From Stratiolaelaps scimitus (Eukaryota; Arthropoda; Arachnida; Mesostigmata; Laelapidae): a stretch of DNA of 64,000 bases. Below the pieces are notes generated by a model. It was not told the DNA's origin and did not search any database. It saw only the letters and a list, made by a program, of their open reading frames with translations. Location of the stretch: contig JABWDB010000005.1 of assembly GCA_019614645.1 (NCBI GenBank), positions 3,070,001 through 3,134,000 of the forward strand. Direction: 5' to 3'. Below are positions 27,618 to 38,600 of this stretch, in pieces; within the stretch, counting starts at the first letter, position 1, and every line of letters begins with the position of its first letter. The translations under genes were made by a program, and so were the position numbers.

Positions 27618-28636
27618 CACATCGGGTGTAGTACACTCATATGAATCCCTGCCCACTCGTTCCAGAGACACATGGGGTGCCATTTACGGGGACATCGATG
27701 ATACCGGCCATGGTGCGATGCTTGGAAGCTTGCTGTACCACTAATCGTACATCTTGCACCTTCTCGATATAGGATAACTTCGAAGGCCCACCCAAGGTCT
27801 CGTGCCCCCAAATTGTGTCGTGGTCTCCAGCAAAATCGTCTCAGTCTAAATAACCGACTGTACAAAATCCTAAAACTCACGACCAAAATAGAACTCCCTC
27901 TCTTTATCGACACCCTTGACACCCCAATCCCCCGGCATGTATTTCCATTCTTCTAACTATTCGATTCATCGTTCCCCCCATCGACCTACGTAGGTTCAGC
28001 CAACAAACTTGTCGAGCTTCTAGCTCCCCCGCTGCCGTCACCTTAGGTTGCCCCTGAAATTGATGCTGCGTATCCATAGTTCATTCATTATCATATCCAT
28101 TATAGTAAATACACGCATACGTACATCGGTGTTACACCATAAGCGGCAATAGCCATGTTCAATTCAAAGACCAATATCATTTTAGTTGTATTGTACGTTA
28201 TATGAATGCATGGCTCAGCTTACCCAACGCGAACAGTCATGCGTCGCATCCGCCCATGTACTTATTATCTATCTATGTCTACCAATATATCATTGTATGG
28301 GTGCGAGTGTATTAAATATAAGGCAAAAAACGAAGTTGAAATGTTCTCCAAACCGCACGACTCGTCCACGTCATGGCTTTCACATAACTCGGTTTCGCGA
28401 GGTTAGGCTATATCTATTATTAATGAATGAAAACAGTAAAAATAACTATAGTAATAACTATAATAATAATAATGATCATCATCATCATCATCATCGAAAA
28501 AGTAAATTATTTTCGTTATCTGAATCATACTCGTCACTGCTTCAAGTGTGTCAATGTTCGTAGCTCCTTGAGATGCACCTCCTTGATACAGCCATTGTTG
28601 TTGCAATCACGACGTCTCTATCTATGTTCGCTCTCA

Positions 28637-28683
28637 CAATATATATATATATATATATAATAGTTATTGCTCTTCTCGTCGTC

Positions 28684-28714
<31 letters not shown>
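28637..28714. repeat. Pair of (TA)n microsatellites
   Basis: TA tracts at about 28637-28657 and 28686-28714 flank 28 bp of unique sequence. Confidence 0.95.
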
Positions 28715-28718
<4 letters not shown>

Positions 28719-30972
28719 GGTTATAAAGTGGTCGTTAATGTATTACACTTTCATTCTAATCTTATGGATGCGTCGCTTCGTTCGGATAATTGCGATATTG
28801 TTTGTTGTATGTCAGATTCTGTATGTATATTCGTGTCTGTGGTATTCAGTGGTGCACGACAGTGGAAGCGCGGAGGGGTGTTCCTGTCTGCGGTGAAAAT
28901 ACGCTATATTTCAATGCAACGCTTCATCATGGGTAGTTCTCTCTCTCTCTCTCGGTCGCCCTCGCTCGGTATTTCAAACGACAAGAGAACAATATAGCCC
29001 TGTCCCCAAATGATGTTCGCTTTGAATTGTCAATTTCATAATAACATTGCAATAATCTTTCACTTCTCGGTTTGTGTTTCGTTGTCTCCATCATTCACTT
29101 TGGTAGCAAGCCTGTACAAGTGTGTCATTATTCATTATTACCACTATTCTTATTGTTATTATTAGGCAGATTTGACACGAGATTTTTGCTGGTTCGTCAG
29201 CCAGCCGCAGCAACGAGTCGCTCGCCCTCTAATACTCCGTTTCTCTCGGTCATCTCTATTTTATTACATCGATATGGACATGATTACTTCAATCAGAAAT
29301 CATACTTCATCGCCTATTGTTTGGATGAGACAGCCAGGCCAAGGGGAATTGGCGAGGCTTTATCCTGGCTCCTGCGACATCCCGTAATATATTGCCTTTA
29401 ACGTTTCGTACGTGTTTCGCTGTTGAGGTATCTGATGTTGGCTTTATCCCCACAGATGATGTCATTAGGCGCATTATAGTGTGGTGATTCTTCGGGAAAT
29501 GTCCAAAAATAAAAACAACGATACATAGGAGCTGACCATCTTGTAGATATTTCTTCGGGGTGATCAGATATCGTATCATAGGCTGATCCAGATCACTTAG
29601 TCCTTATAGAATTGCAGATCGACGCAAGCACGAAATACACGAACTCGTCATTGTGATAAAAAAAACCGACCACAGTTCATCATGCGTCAAAGGCGGGTAT
29701 CCTCTATGTCGACCCGTGAAGACACAGTGTCCACACTACAACAAAAATAAGGTGAGCCATACATCTGTTAATTGAGAATCGTCCACTTCCGGATGATTAG
29801 TGACGAGCAGATGTCAGCGCCGCGATAGATAACATCGAGACACCACTCGTCGTCGGGCGAATCTACCAAACACCTGGCACAGCTATCCCAGAGGATTCCG
29901 GCCGCCTGGCCCAGCACATTAATCCCAACTCGGGGTGCGGACTGGCAAGATGATAGTCTATAGCTATGCAATGATTTGTTTATCAGATGTTGAATTGGAC
30001 TGGACGCTGCTGCCGCTGTTTCTGGCTGGTTGTCTATCACTCGAAAGCATTGCGGGCCGCGCTGTGTGTGTGTTTAGGGTCCAGGAGGCGGATTTCGAGA
30101 GATGTTGTATCTGTCTATGGGAGTCGGATGAACGGGCACAGGATCTCTGACGCGCCCTGGACGTCGGCCAGCGAAACTGAAAGCACAAAAACAAAAAAAG
30201 CAACCAAAGAAAAACAAAACATATAGAACGAAACATAACGAAACAAAGGCAATCCAGCAATAATAATAATAATAGCTAATAATATCAATCGTACAGAGTA
30301 ACTCATAGGGGAATATGTCGTAAGACGAGAGGGAGTGTTCATAATGGTCACTGCCTCTCCTTTCAGTGTACTCTTACAAGGCGTTTCCTAGAGGAATAGC
30401 CCGTAGATATCACATACAACGAAGGGCACAATCTCAACGAGGAAGATCTTTGTAGGTATGTGAGTCTAGGCTGTTCGTATTGGTCAAATATCTGCGTACA
30501 GATCGGACGATGACGTCTCGTCATACACTGCCCGAACTATACCGCAATGTATGCTATAGCTGCTTCGCTAATGCGCCGGACCTAGCCTTTCGATTCGGTG
30601 AGACATAATTCATCTCAGCTCATTGGTAACAACGAACCATCTTTTCCTCACTAGAAAAACTGCGGTTTCCACAATGTCATGCACGACAACCAATGGAAGA
30701 ACGTGCAGTATCCAGCGCCCCCCCCCCAAATTATCGTGATGAGCGACAGAGCCCTTTAATTCCCATGACCGAGATCCCCCAGTGACACAGATGGCAAACC
30801 ATTATATTCCGCTCGCATTACTAATGATGATGTAGGTGATTAATTAGCAGAAATAGGTTTAAGGCTACCGCAACTATAGCTATGTAGGCTAAATAGTCTT
30901 GCACTCCTAACGGACTTTCTAATCTAAATTCTAAATAGTAGAACACTGTGTACCATATGTATACGCTAAACT

Positions 30973-30975
<3 letters not shown>

Positions 30976-31030
<55 letters not shown>
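30976..31030. repeat. (TA)n microsatellite, 55 bp
   Basis: This is an uninterrupted TA tract in the large msi intron. Confidence 0.95.
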
Positions 31031-31033
<3 letters not shown>

Positions 31034-34000
31034 TAAATTACCGCCTGCTCCTGGTTACCTATGCATCAACATACACACCGCCCTCTTTTATGTATGCATA
31101 CTGTGTACGTTCGTGTCTCAACTGTCGCCAGTAGTTTTGTGTGTCAGTCATGCGTCGGAGCACAGTTTGGTTTGATTGGTTCGTTCGTTGTCACCTTTAC
31201 CGAATACGGTGCTCTCCCTCGGCATACGTAAGTAGCACTTTTACAGGGCTGGCAATCGGGAGGGCACCGAATTGTTTTTCGTGTTATTTGTCAATGTGAT
31301 GTATGTGCTAGTTTACTAATTCTTGGATAGGCACCCAGTCAAGTCGTGTTATTAACCGGTTCAGTCAGACGTAAGCCTAGTGACGGGTATGATCCAAACA
31401 TACAGTTGTTATGATGGTTACTCGACAGACGAATGACGGTCGTTGAAGGAGGTCTCGCAAGGCACGTATTTTGCAGAGATCATACTAGTACAACTACTAC
31501 GATTATCAACTACTCCTACTGCTTCTATCGGCCTCGCCGCCTCTATGAGAAAGTAATCAAGTTGTACTTGCTACTTCCGACTCTGCTGACAAATTCTCTA
31601 GAGGCCTCTTTAGTGGAACCCCTCGCATGCCTTCCATGCAAGTACATTAATGGGGCCGGCCGGCCGGCCGCACTCAGCGTTGTATACCGTCACGGCCCGT
31701 ACGTCCAGTTCGTTCGGCAGCGGTATTCATCGCGCTATACTTATCAGCTCCAGCTGGGGAACGACACTATTCGTCAATACCCGTAAAATGAATTGTACAT
31801 CCTGTGTCTAAATAGATGATATACATATTTCAACTTTGACTCATGGTGCCACTTTGTCTAGATTTGTAAACGCCTCAAAAGGTACATGGTCTGGATGTTT
31901 GTTTCATCTCTCTGCTATCGATAAGCTTCTAATTGTTCTCGCTACCTATGACACTCTGATTAGTGAATCGGGGTATCTTACACAGCGAATGTCTCATATG
32001 CTAATTGCAAACGGAGAGCTCCGCAATATTGCGTAGCTAAATACATCAATAATCACATAAGCTAATTGCCTGTTTTTTCCCCCTCCACCGAGACCTTGGG
32101 CTGAACGATAATACATAGGCAACACATTGGCATCGGGAGAATCGATGAAGTCCATAACGAATTAAGACGGCTATTAATTTGTCTGTTGTTTCGCTCTTAT
32201 ATGGGAGATTCGTCTACTGGAAACCTATGTGAATTGTTAAACATAACAATGATACTTTTCATGTTATTTGTTTATCATGCAGTACTAGTTTATGATGTCA
32301 TGGTAGATGCCCAAGTTCCATCGGTGTCGTTGAGGTCGCTTCCACCATGGTCAGGTGTTAGCAAATGCACTGAACGCTCTCGGAAACGATCTTTGAGCTC
32401 AATCTGCGTTCTCATTAGGTGTTACCTTCGTTGGACTCGTCGATCGTCGATTGTGAGTTTCACATTTGTGTTGGAAGTGTGAAAACATCGTAAGCAAATG
32501 CAGACCTGATATTTGAATGAGGCATGACATGTTAGCCATCTTAAGACGTCTTGTCCTTTGCTAAGACCGTGACCTATTTTTTACGAGTTGCTCTTTACAC
32601 GATATGGTTTTAGTTGAATATGTTGAATATACTCGTCTATATCGATACTACTACTACTATGCCACTCTGTTCACTCGGTTATAAAAACTGCGACCGCTCT
32701 CTACCGAGACCTCCAATCAAGGGTCCGCCTGTTTCGTCATAGATCAGGAAGACCATTGAAACATAGTCAAAATTCGTCGAACATGTCGTTCTTACATCGT
32801 GAGCCATTCGAAATGTTCCAGCTACTCCGTGACGTGAGTGCTTGCGTTGTGCTGTGTCATTGATCAAGGTGACTTTGCACAAAATGTCCAGTCCATTTGT
32901 GTTTGTTTCTGCATCTTTGTTGCTGCTGTTGTTGATGTTGGCTGTTGTTGCTGTTGCCGCTGCACCGCTAATATAGAGACATGTGTTCCTGTTGTAGTAA
33001 CAACGTTGTCAGCTAGCACGCCTTGCTTGTGACCAATGATGTATGCGCCGATGGTTTGTTTGATTTAGTTGAAACTCCATATTTTAGTCAGTTGTTTGTA
33101 TTTAGAGTGTGTTCGTTCATGCAAACGCTATATGAGAATAAATTAACCGAGTGTCCGAATCATTCCATTAGTCCGACTGCAGCACTCGTTACGCGCATTT
33201 CGGGGGTATATGCTGCATAGGCAGTGATAGGATGCTCCTCGCTTTGTCGTGTGGTTCGATTCCGGGAGAAGCCTGCGTTAGATTTTTTCGTTTTTTTTTG
33301 CACCTTGTCGTTCATTCACTCATTAGCATGTGGATGACGAACTGCGTCGTAATGCACAAACAGCCTATGATCCTGACACATGATCCTGTGACTCTGACAA
33401 AAGCGTTGACTCGCCGGGCAATGGTGTGAATCTCCACAGGAGACAATGAATCACAAAGGACTTCAAATCAACTCGCATCAGAGAAAGTTCGTCATCGCAA
33501 CAATCCGCTCTCAAATGGCTTCGGCCGCGAAACCCGTTCCGCCACCGTTCCAGGGCTCTGCTTTGTCTCAGCGAACAAATATGATACCTCTCTATGAATG
33601 ACAAACCATGGCACTGCCAGGACGGCCGTATACCTCCGTCCGTTCCTCCCATGTTGTTCCCTTTTGTTCAGTACAGATGTGAAGGCGAGATCGGTGCCCG
33701 TTGCACACAGATAAATCGAATCGCCTAATACTAGGATTGTGTGTATACGAATATATTGTACTACCTAACTAATGCAGTTGTTTACTCACAGTATCCATAT
33801 TAGATATTAGATGGTTGAAGTTACTTTATACCGCTAAAAAAATGCCATATAGCTGTTAATTTACTGCGTATTCTGTAAGCCTCACATATCATCACCTAAT
33901 TGGCTGTGGTACTTTATAAGATGGTGCTCGAGATCTTCTCTGTTCATAATAATTACACAACATATACATGCGATGAGACACAAACATGTCAATGGATTGA

Positions 34001-34198
34001 CAATTAGAATGTTATTCAACTACGTACTGATCAAGATTTCTTAACGGCAATCCAATTAACGGCATCTCCCATCTCCTATTATCGTGCCCAATTGACAAAT
34101 GACCAGTGTTTTTGTAATTCGGCAATTCGAAATGAGGATATTTCAAGTGTTCGCAAATGTATGCATTTATATACGGTGTATCATTATCTAGGATATTT

Positions 34199-34204
34199 TT
34201 TATT
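34199..34204 (-). terminator. msi: Candidate poly(A) signal AATAAA for the read-through isoform
   Basis: The minus strand reads AATAAA about 1.03 kb after the stop of the read-through reading frame at 35234, and I saw no earlier canonical hexamer. If the alternative C-terminus is real, the transcript would need a 3' end in this neighbourhood. Chance occurrence is likely enough to keep confidence low. Confidence 0.2.
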
Positions 34205-34210
34205 AATTAG

Positions 34211-34228
34211 AGACGTCACGTGACGTCT
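34211..34228. promoter_or_regulatory. Perfect 18-bp palindrome with E-box GTCACGTGAC
   Basis: AGACGTCACGTGACGTCT is its own reverse complement. Its centre, GTCACGTGAC at 34215-34224, is the preferred site of bHLH-ZIP factors of the MITF/TFE and USF families, and each shoulder holds a TGACGT half-site of the kind bound by CREB/ATF. It sits in the msi intron about 1.3 kb past the Gly/Tyr exon. The symmetry is visible in the sequence; regulatory function is inference. Confidence 0.45.
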
Positions 34229-35233
34229 ACCGGGCCAGATTTTTATAAGCTAAAATGATTTTCTGGTGTGTATTTTTGCAATAATTGCACGAGTACATTG
34301 TATAGAAATACTTTGTGGGGTGAGACAAAAGAAATAACCTTATCGGGTGCGCACATCAAAGATATACAGAGAGAGATAGAAAGAGAGAGAGAGAGAGAGA
34401 ATAAGTGACTCAAAAAAATAAAGGGTTTGCCGCCGGCGCCATTCTTTTCAAAAGTCGCTATTTGCGAATCGAAGAACTAATATAAAGTCTTCTCTCAGTG
34501 TCTGTAGTCTTACTATTGGGGAGAACGACGCGAAGAGGTCGCATATTCCGACCTATACACAACGTTCACAAGGGAATAAAACCAAATGATCACGTCGACA
34601 CAAGAATTGCTCGTTTTTATAGTAGTGTTTCGTTGTTGATGCTCGGTCCGCCGTCGTAGGAAGCAGGTTTGAACGGTGTGCAGGTTTTTTCCCCGGCAGG
34701 CGCTGTTCCGCCGAGAGAGGGAAATCGGGGGGCTCGTCCACTCGAAATAGACTTGAAATCTATCTTCTTTTCGTTGCGGGCTGTCATTCTCGCGAAGCGG
34801 AACAGAACCGGAACAGCCCGACGCGCGCGTATACAAATTTATATTTGTATAATGGGGACAATATATGTATACGTGTATGGTACCAACGGATATAATGCGA
34901 TGGAGGAGCGCTGATACTATTTCAGATCAGTCAAACGTCCTATCCGTCGGGTTTTGTTCAGTGCTTGTTGTGCTGCTTGTGTCTGTAGCGGTTGTTGGAT
35001 AGCGGCGGGTAAGTGATGGCGAAGTGGAGAAGAGGTGCATCCTCGTGTTGAATTGGTGAGAATACTGCTAATAATCATGATGAAGAAAAATGTACTTTCT
35101 GAAACGCTCTCGAGCCGTGGGGAATAGTTGATGGCGTCGATGCGCTACGCGGTATTATACGATAATAATTCGAGATGTTGTTGTTGTTATTGCTGTTGCC
35201 GCTGTTGTTGTTGCTGTTCATCATGTATTACAA

Positions 35234-35565
35234 TTAAAGGGCGCCGGCAGCCGAGGCAGCATGCAAGTTGAACATGTCAGCGGCCGCAGCAGCGGCGGCA
35301 GCCGCTGCAAGCGGGTTCAGCGCCGAAGGCAGATGACAGAGGTGGGCCGCAGTGCCCACCCCGGCACCGCCGACGCCGCCGAGACCCGCCATGTTGGCGG
35401 CTGCGAGATTGCCCGTTAGATTGGCCGCCGCTAAGTTGGCCATACCGGCCATTCCTGCCGCTGTCATAGGGTTTAGGCCCGCGTGCGCTGAATGCGCCTG
35501 GCCATGAGCGCTGTGGGCGCCGTGGGCCAAATGGCCAGTCGTGGCACCTCCCGCCGTACTCATAC
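35234..35565 (-). CDS. msi: Read-through extension of the Gly/Tyr exon: alternative Ala/His-rich C-terminus
   Basis: Directly after the GCAG|GTATGAGT donor the reading frame stays open for about 110 codons. It encodes GMSTAGG, then a His-rich stretch (GHLAHGAHSAHGQAHSAHAG), repeated AANL/AANM motifs, a Gly/Val stretch and a run of ten alanines (AAAAAAAAAA) before DMFNLHAASAAGAL and stop. The G+C-rich composition and repeat-like residue pattern match the coding exons and contrast with the AT-rich, stop-dense intron beyond it. Reading through the donor would make a Musashi isoform with a complete RNA-binding part and a different tail. A weaker phase-1 donor, GGCCG|GTATGG at 35446, could instead splice an extended exon in frame to the terminal exon. 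Vertebrate Musashi proteins also carry an Ala run after the RRMs. Retained intron sequence of no function cannot be excluded. Confidence 0.55.
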
Positions 35566-35640
35566 CTGCGAACGGGTAGCCGAATCCGGTGGGATAGCCG
35601 GGATAGCCACCGCGGCTGTAGCCGTATGCCGGGAAGCCAG
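35566..35640 (-). CDS. msi: Musashi exon: Gly/Tyr/Pro-rich region (75 nt, main donor)
   Basis: This exon encodes AGFPAYGYSR followed by GYPGYPTGFGYPF, a low-complexity aromatic/glycine segment matching the position and character of the post-RRM region in Musashi proteins (compare the YPGF..GY.Y.F pattern of vertebrate Musashi1). The acceptor is TTACGCGCTCAG. The minus strand holds no other AG for about 166 nt upstream, which makes the choice of this AG nearly unambiguous. The donor TTCGCAG|GTATGAGT is close to consensus. The exon enters and leaves in phase 1, so it joins in frame both to the microexon at 44039 and to the terminal exon at 11797, where G|TG makes Val. If the donor is not used, the frame continues to a stop at 35234, giving a different C-terminus listed separately. 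Confidence 0.88.
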
Positions 35641-38600
35641 CTGAGCGCGTAACAGGAGCAGCAGCAGGCGGTGTTGCAGCGTAGCGAAAATCACCGGACG
35701 ACGATGACCGGAGGGTGGATGGCCCGATGACATGGAGACAGAAAACAGGAAGACATGACAGGTTATTTGGTTAGTTAGTTAGTTAATTAGTTAGTTGGCG
35801 TTTTTTTTCTACTTAATTATTAGCTAGTTGTTGGTGGTGTTTGATATTCGTTGGCGTGTGCATCCGAGTCCGGTCTGGCTTCACAGAGCCTTCGTAACCG
35901 ACGTAATTAAGAAGAGCTTCGTCGTAAAATTGAAATCTAACAAAATATTATTTCTCTATAAGGCCGAACTAAGACCGAATAAGGCCGATTCTACATATTA
36001 TGCATCGAAATAAACTATTCGTAGAGTTCCCATGCGCGACGTCATACGGAGATGTTATAGAACGAACTCTCTTTTACCGGTAGGATAGATGTGCAAGCGT
36101 TTGTTAGCGAGTGGTTCCAAATGCCAAACGATAACAAGAGAGTGGCTGCGTTTGGCAGCAGAAGCAGCAGCTTCATTGGTAGTTTTGTCAATAAAAATGA
36201 GTCAGTATTGACACCTTGGAGCGTCACGAAGGATAACCAGGCGGCAGACGACCATATAACTCGATAGAACGATATACGGCAGCGTGACGCTCCATGCCAA
36301 CCTATGCCTGTTATGCATATTTGCCATTTGACATCGGCGCCATAGTTGGCAACAGGCCTGGACAATTTAGGCTTGTCGCCCAAATGGCGATGACTCGTGC
36401 CGTCCCAAGGGAGCAAGCAGCTGCTAGTGCTCGCGCATGCCCTCACTGTTACCGATCGTCGTCGAAGTGCTACAGTGGCACTACTGAGGCTTCAGATGCC
36501 CCCAGTACCTCGTTCATCTCTTGACGGCTGGCGATTCGCCTTCCACCGTCCGGCTGCATCGTTCGTTGGTCGGTCCTTCGAAGCGAAGCTCCCTTGCCAC
36601 AGACAGCCTCGGCTCATCGTTTCTTTAGAATCGGCCGATTCGGATATTTGCTTCTCGTCTCTTCCCTTCGAATGACGCCGGTCGACGTGGGGTCTCCTTT
36701 GGGAGAGAGGAGAGGAACCCGCCTCGGGTTGAACGAGGTTATGGGGCTTTACATTGAAAAAGAGGCCGGCCAATCGATTCAATTCAACCAATCGATTCAC
36801 GACAATGCCGAACCGATGCGTTGCTGCCACGCTGCAGCTCGACGCCGGTACCCCGAAACCCCGCGATTGAAGGAGACTTCTCGAGACGAGTCCTCACACG
36901 AGAGAGACCCCACAGACCACTCTAGCAGCCTGCCAACCCGCTCGTACGTCCGACCGTATACAACTAGGGGGCGGTAACCCCTTGGCTGGGCAAATGCGAG
37001 AGGACGTCGTGTATATGGCACAGGCGAAAAAAAAAGAAAGGAGAAAAAGCCAGGCAGGACCAACCCCAGCAAACCAAGATCAGCGGCATCCAGCGTCCGA
37101 TGATTCCACTTGGACGCTCGCGACCGCCTCGTCTGCCGTCGACTTAGAGTCCAAGGCGCAGCGAGTGAGAGAGTCTAGAGGCACCAGTCCGACATAGACG
37201 GTGGAGAACGGTGCCCCTAGCTCCATTGCGCTGAACGAACCGAGGCGAACGGCTGCTAGTACTACTACCCGGCTTTGCACACCCTCTGCTATTTCGTTGG
37301 CTCCTTCATTCTGTGTCGTTCGTTGTGTAGAGCGAAATCGGCCGGCGGCTACCGCCACGGCTGCTTGATACCTGCAGGCTGAGCAAGCGCTGGGATGGAT
37401 GCCGCCCCCCCCCCCCCGTACCACATCGTATAGCAGACAGTCAGGAACCGACCACGGATAGCAGAAAAGGAACTGCTGTTCGAAAGAGAGGAACATCTCC
37501 ATCTTGAGACAGACCCACCGCGCCACGTGGAGAACGAGCGTTTTCCTGGAGACGTCCGGTCGGGCCGAAGGGAACTCACCTCAAAAACCTCTCCAGAGAG
37601 ATAGAGGAAGAGAGAGAAAGCCAAGAGGGACGCAGGAGGCCAGTGCCAGTCAACCGACCCAGTACCACCCAGCGGCTGGGGGATTGTGCGGCTGAGGTTG
37701 CAGGTCCGCGAGTTTGAGCCTGCTGCGGGATCGGCTCGTCGCACAGCACTCGCGTCGTACCAGAAGTACCTCTGTGCTGTACCACCGCTGAGGCCACTTC
37801 TACTACCACAACGCGTTTGCTGTGTTATACGGCGGAGCGTAGTTATTCGATTCCACTCCGGCTGTCCTGATATATCTTTACCCTCTTGAAGCAGAGGAGA
37901 CGCAGTACGTTCAACTGATAGAGAGACTCGCCCTGCCCCAGCTCAGCTCGTTACAACTCGATACTCGATTGTGTAATCTCGGAAGACCTAAGCTAGGTAA
38001 CCACCCAGTCAGGCAGCGCGGCCGTTCGACCAGCACCTGCAGACAAAAGAACAGGAAGGGAAGAGCGAGGAATAGGAAAAAGGCTGGGCAGGGCCTTGCG
38101 AGGAACCCGGCAGGATGCCTTCAGCAGAGAGAAGAAATAGGGACTCGGACGGTAGGGCCACCTCCGGTACCAGCAGACGCATACACCCCTCGTCCCCGCG
38201 TGTCATTCCAATCCTCAAAAGCAGTGCGAGTGCCTTTGCCCGCAGAAGGGCTTCGGTCGATTCTACCGCAAAGGCTGGCACACCAGCTTCCTGGCTCGCA
38301 CCATTCCCATAATGTTGTTGCTACGCGTGTCCGTGCGACGCGTCCAGCTGCCGAAAGCTAGCAGACAAGATAAGGTAGGTGGGTGGGGTCTACCCAGCTA
38401 TCTACCTAACATATCTACCTACTACAGCGCCCGCTACTCGTTCACATCGATGCTCTAGTAGACACAGGACGAGCGATGCACAGACGGGACGGGCATGCAG
38501 CGGAGCGACGGACATCCAGGCCGACGAACAAACAAACCGACACGCCCCCACAGCCAAACTTGTCCATTGGGCAATGAGCGCCCTTCCTTCGTTACGTTCG

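Larger units (their letters stand above)
11798..35565 (-). other. msi: msi intron, 23.8 kb, between Gly/Tyr exon and terminal exon
   Basis: The intron is bounded by donor GCAG|GTATGAGT and acceptor CCTTTGCAG, both phase 1. It is mostly AT-rich, with many (TA)n tracts, a (CT)27 tract at 21447, a 24-bp minisatellite at 17265-17465, a GC-rich hairpin at 23412 and a CACGTG palindrome at 34211. The longest open frames (about 120-150 codons at 15920, 17762 and 22531) show no motif I recognise. I checked the clearest GTAAG/GTGAG donors on the minus strand and found no cassette exon with a matching acceptor, phase and open frame; an exhaustive search was not possible by eye. Confidence 0.7.

Noticed and set aside
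33244..33265. GTGGTTCGATTCCGGG resembling a tRNA B box
   Set aside because: No A box at the right distance and no foldable cloverleaf around it.
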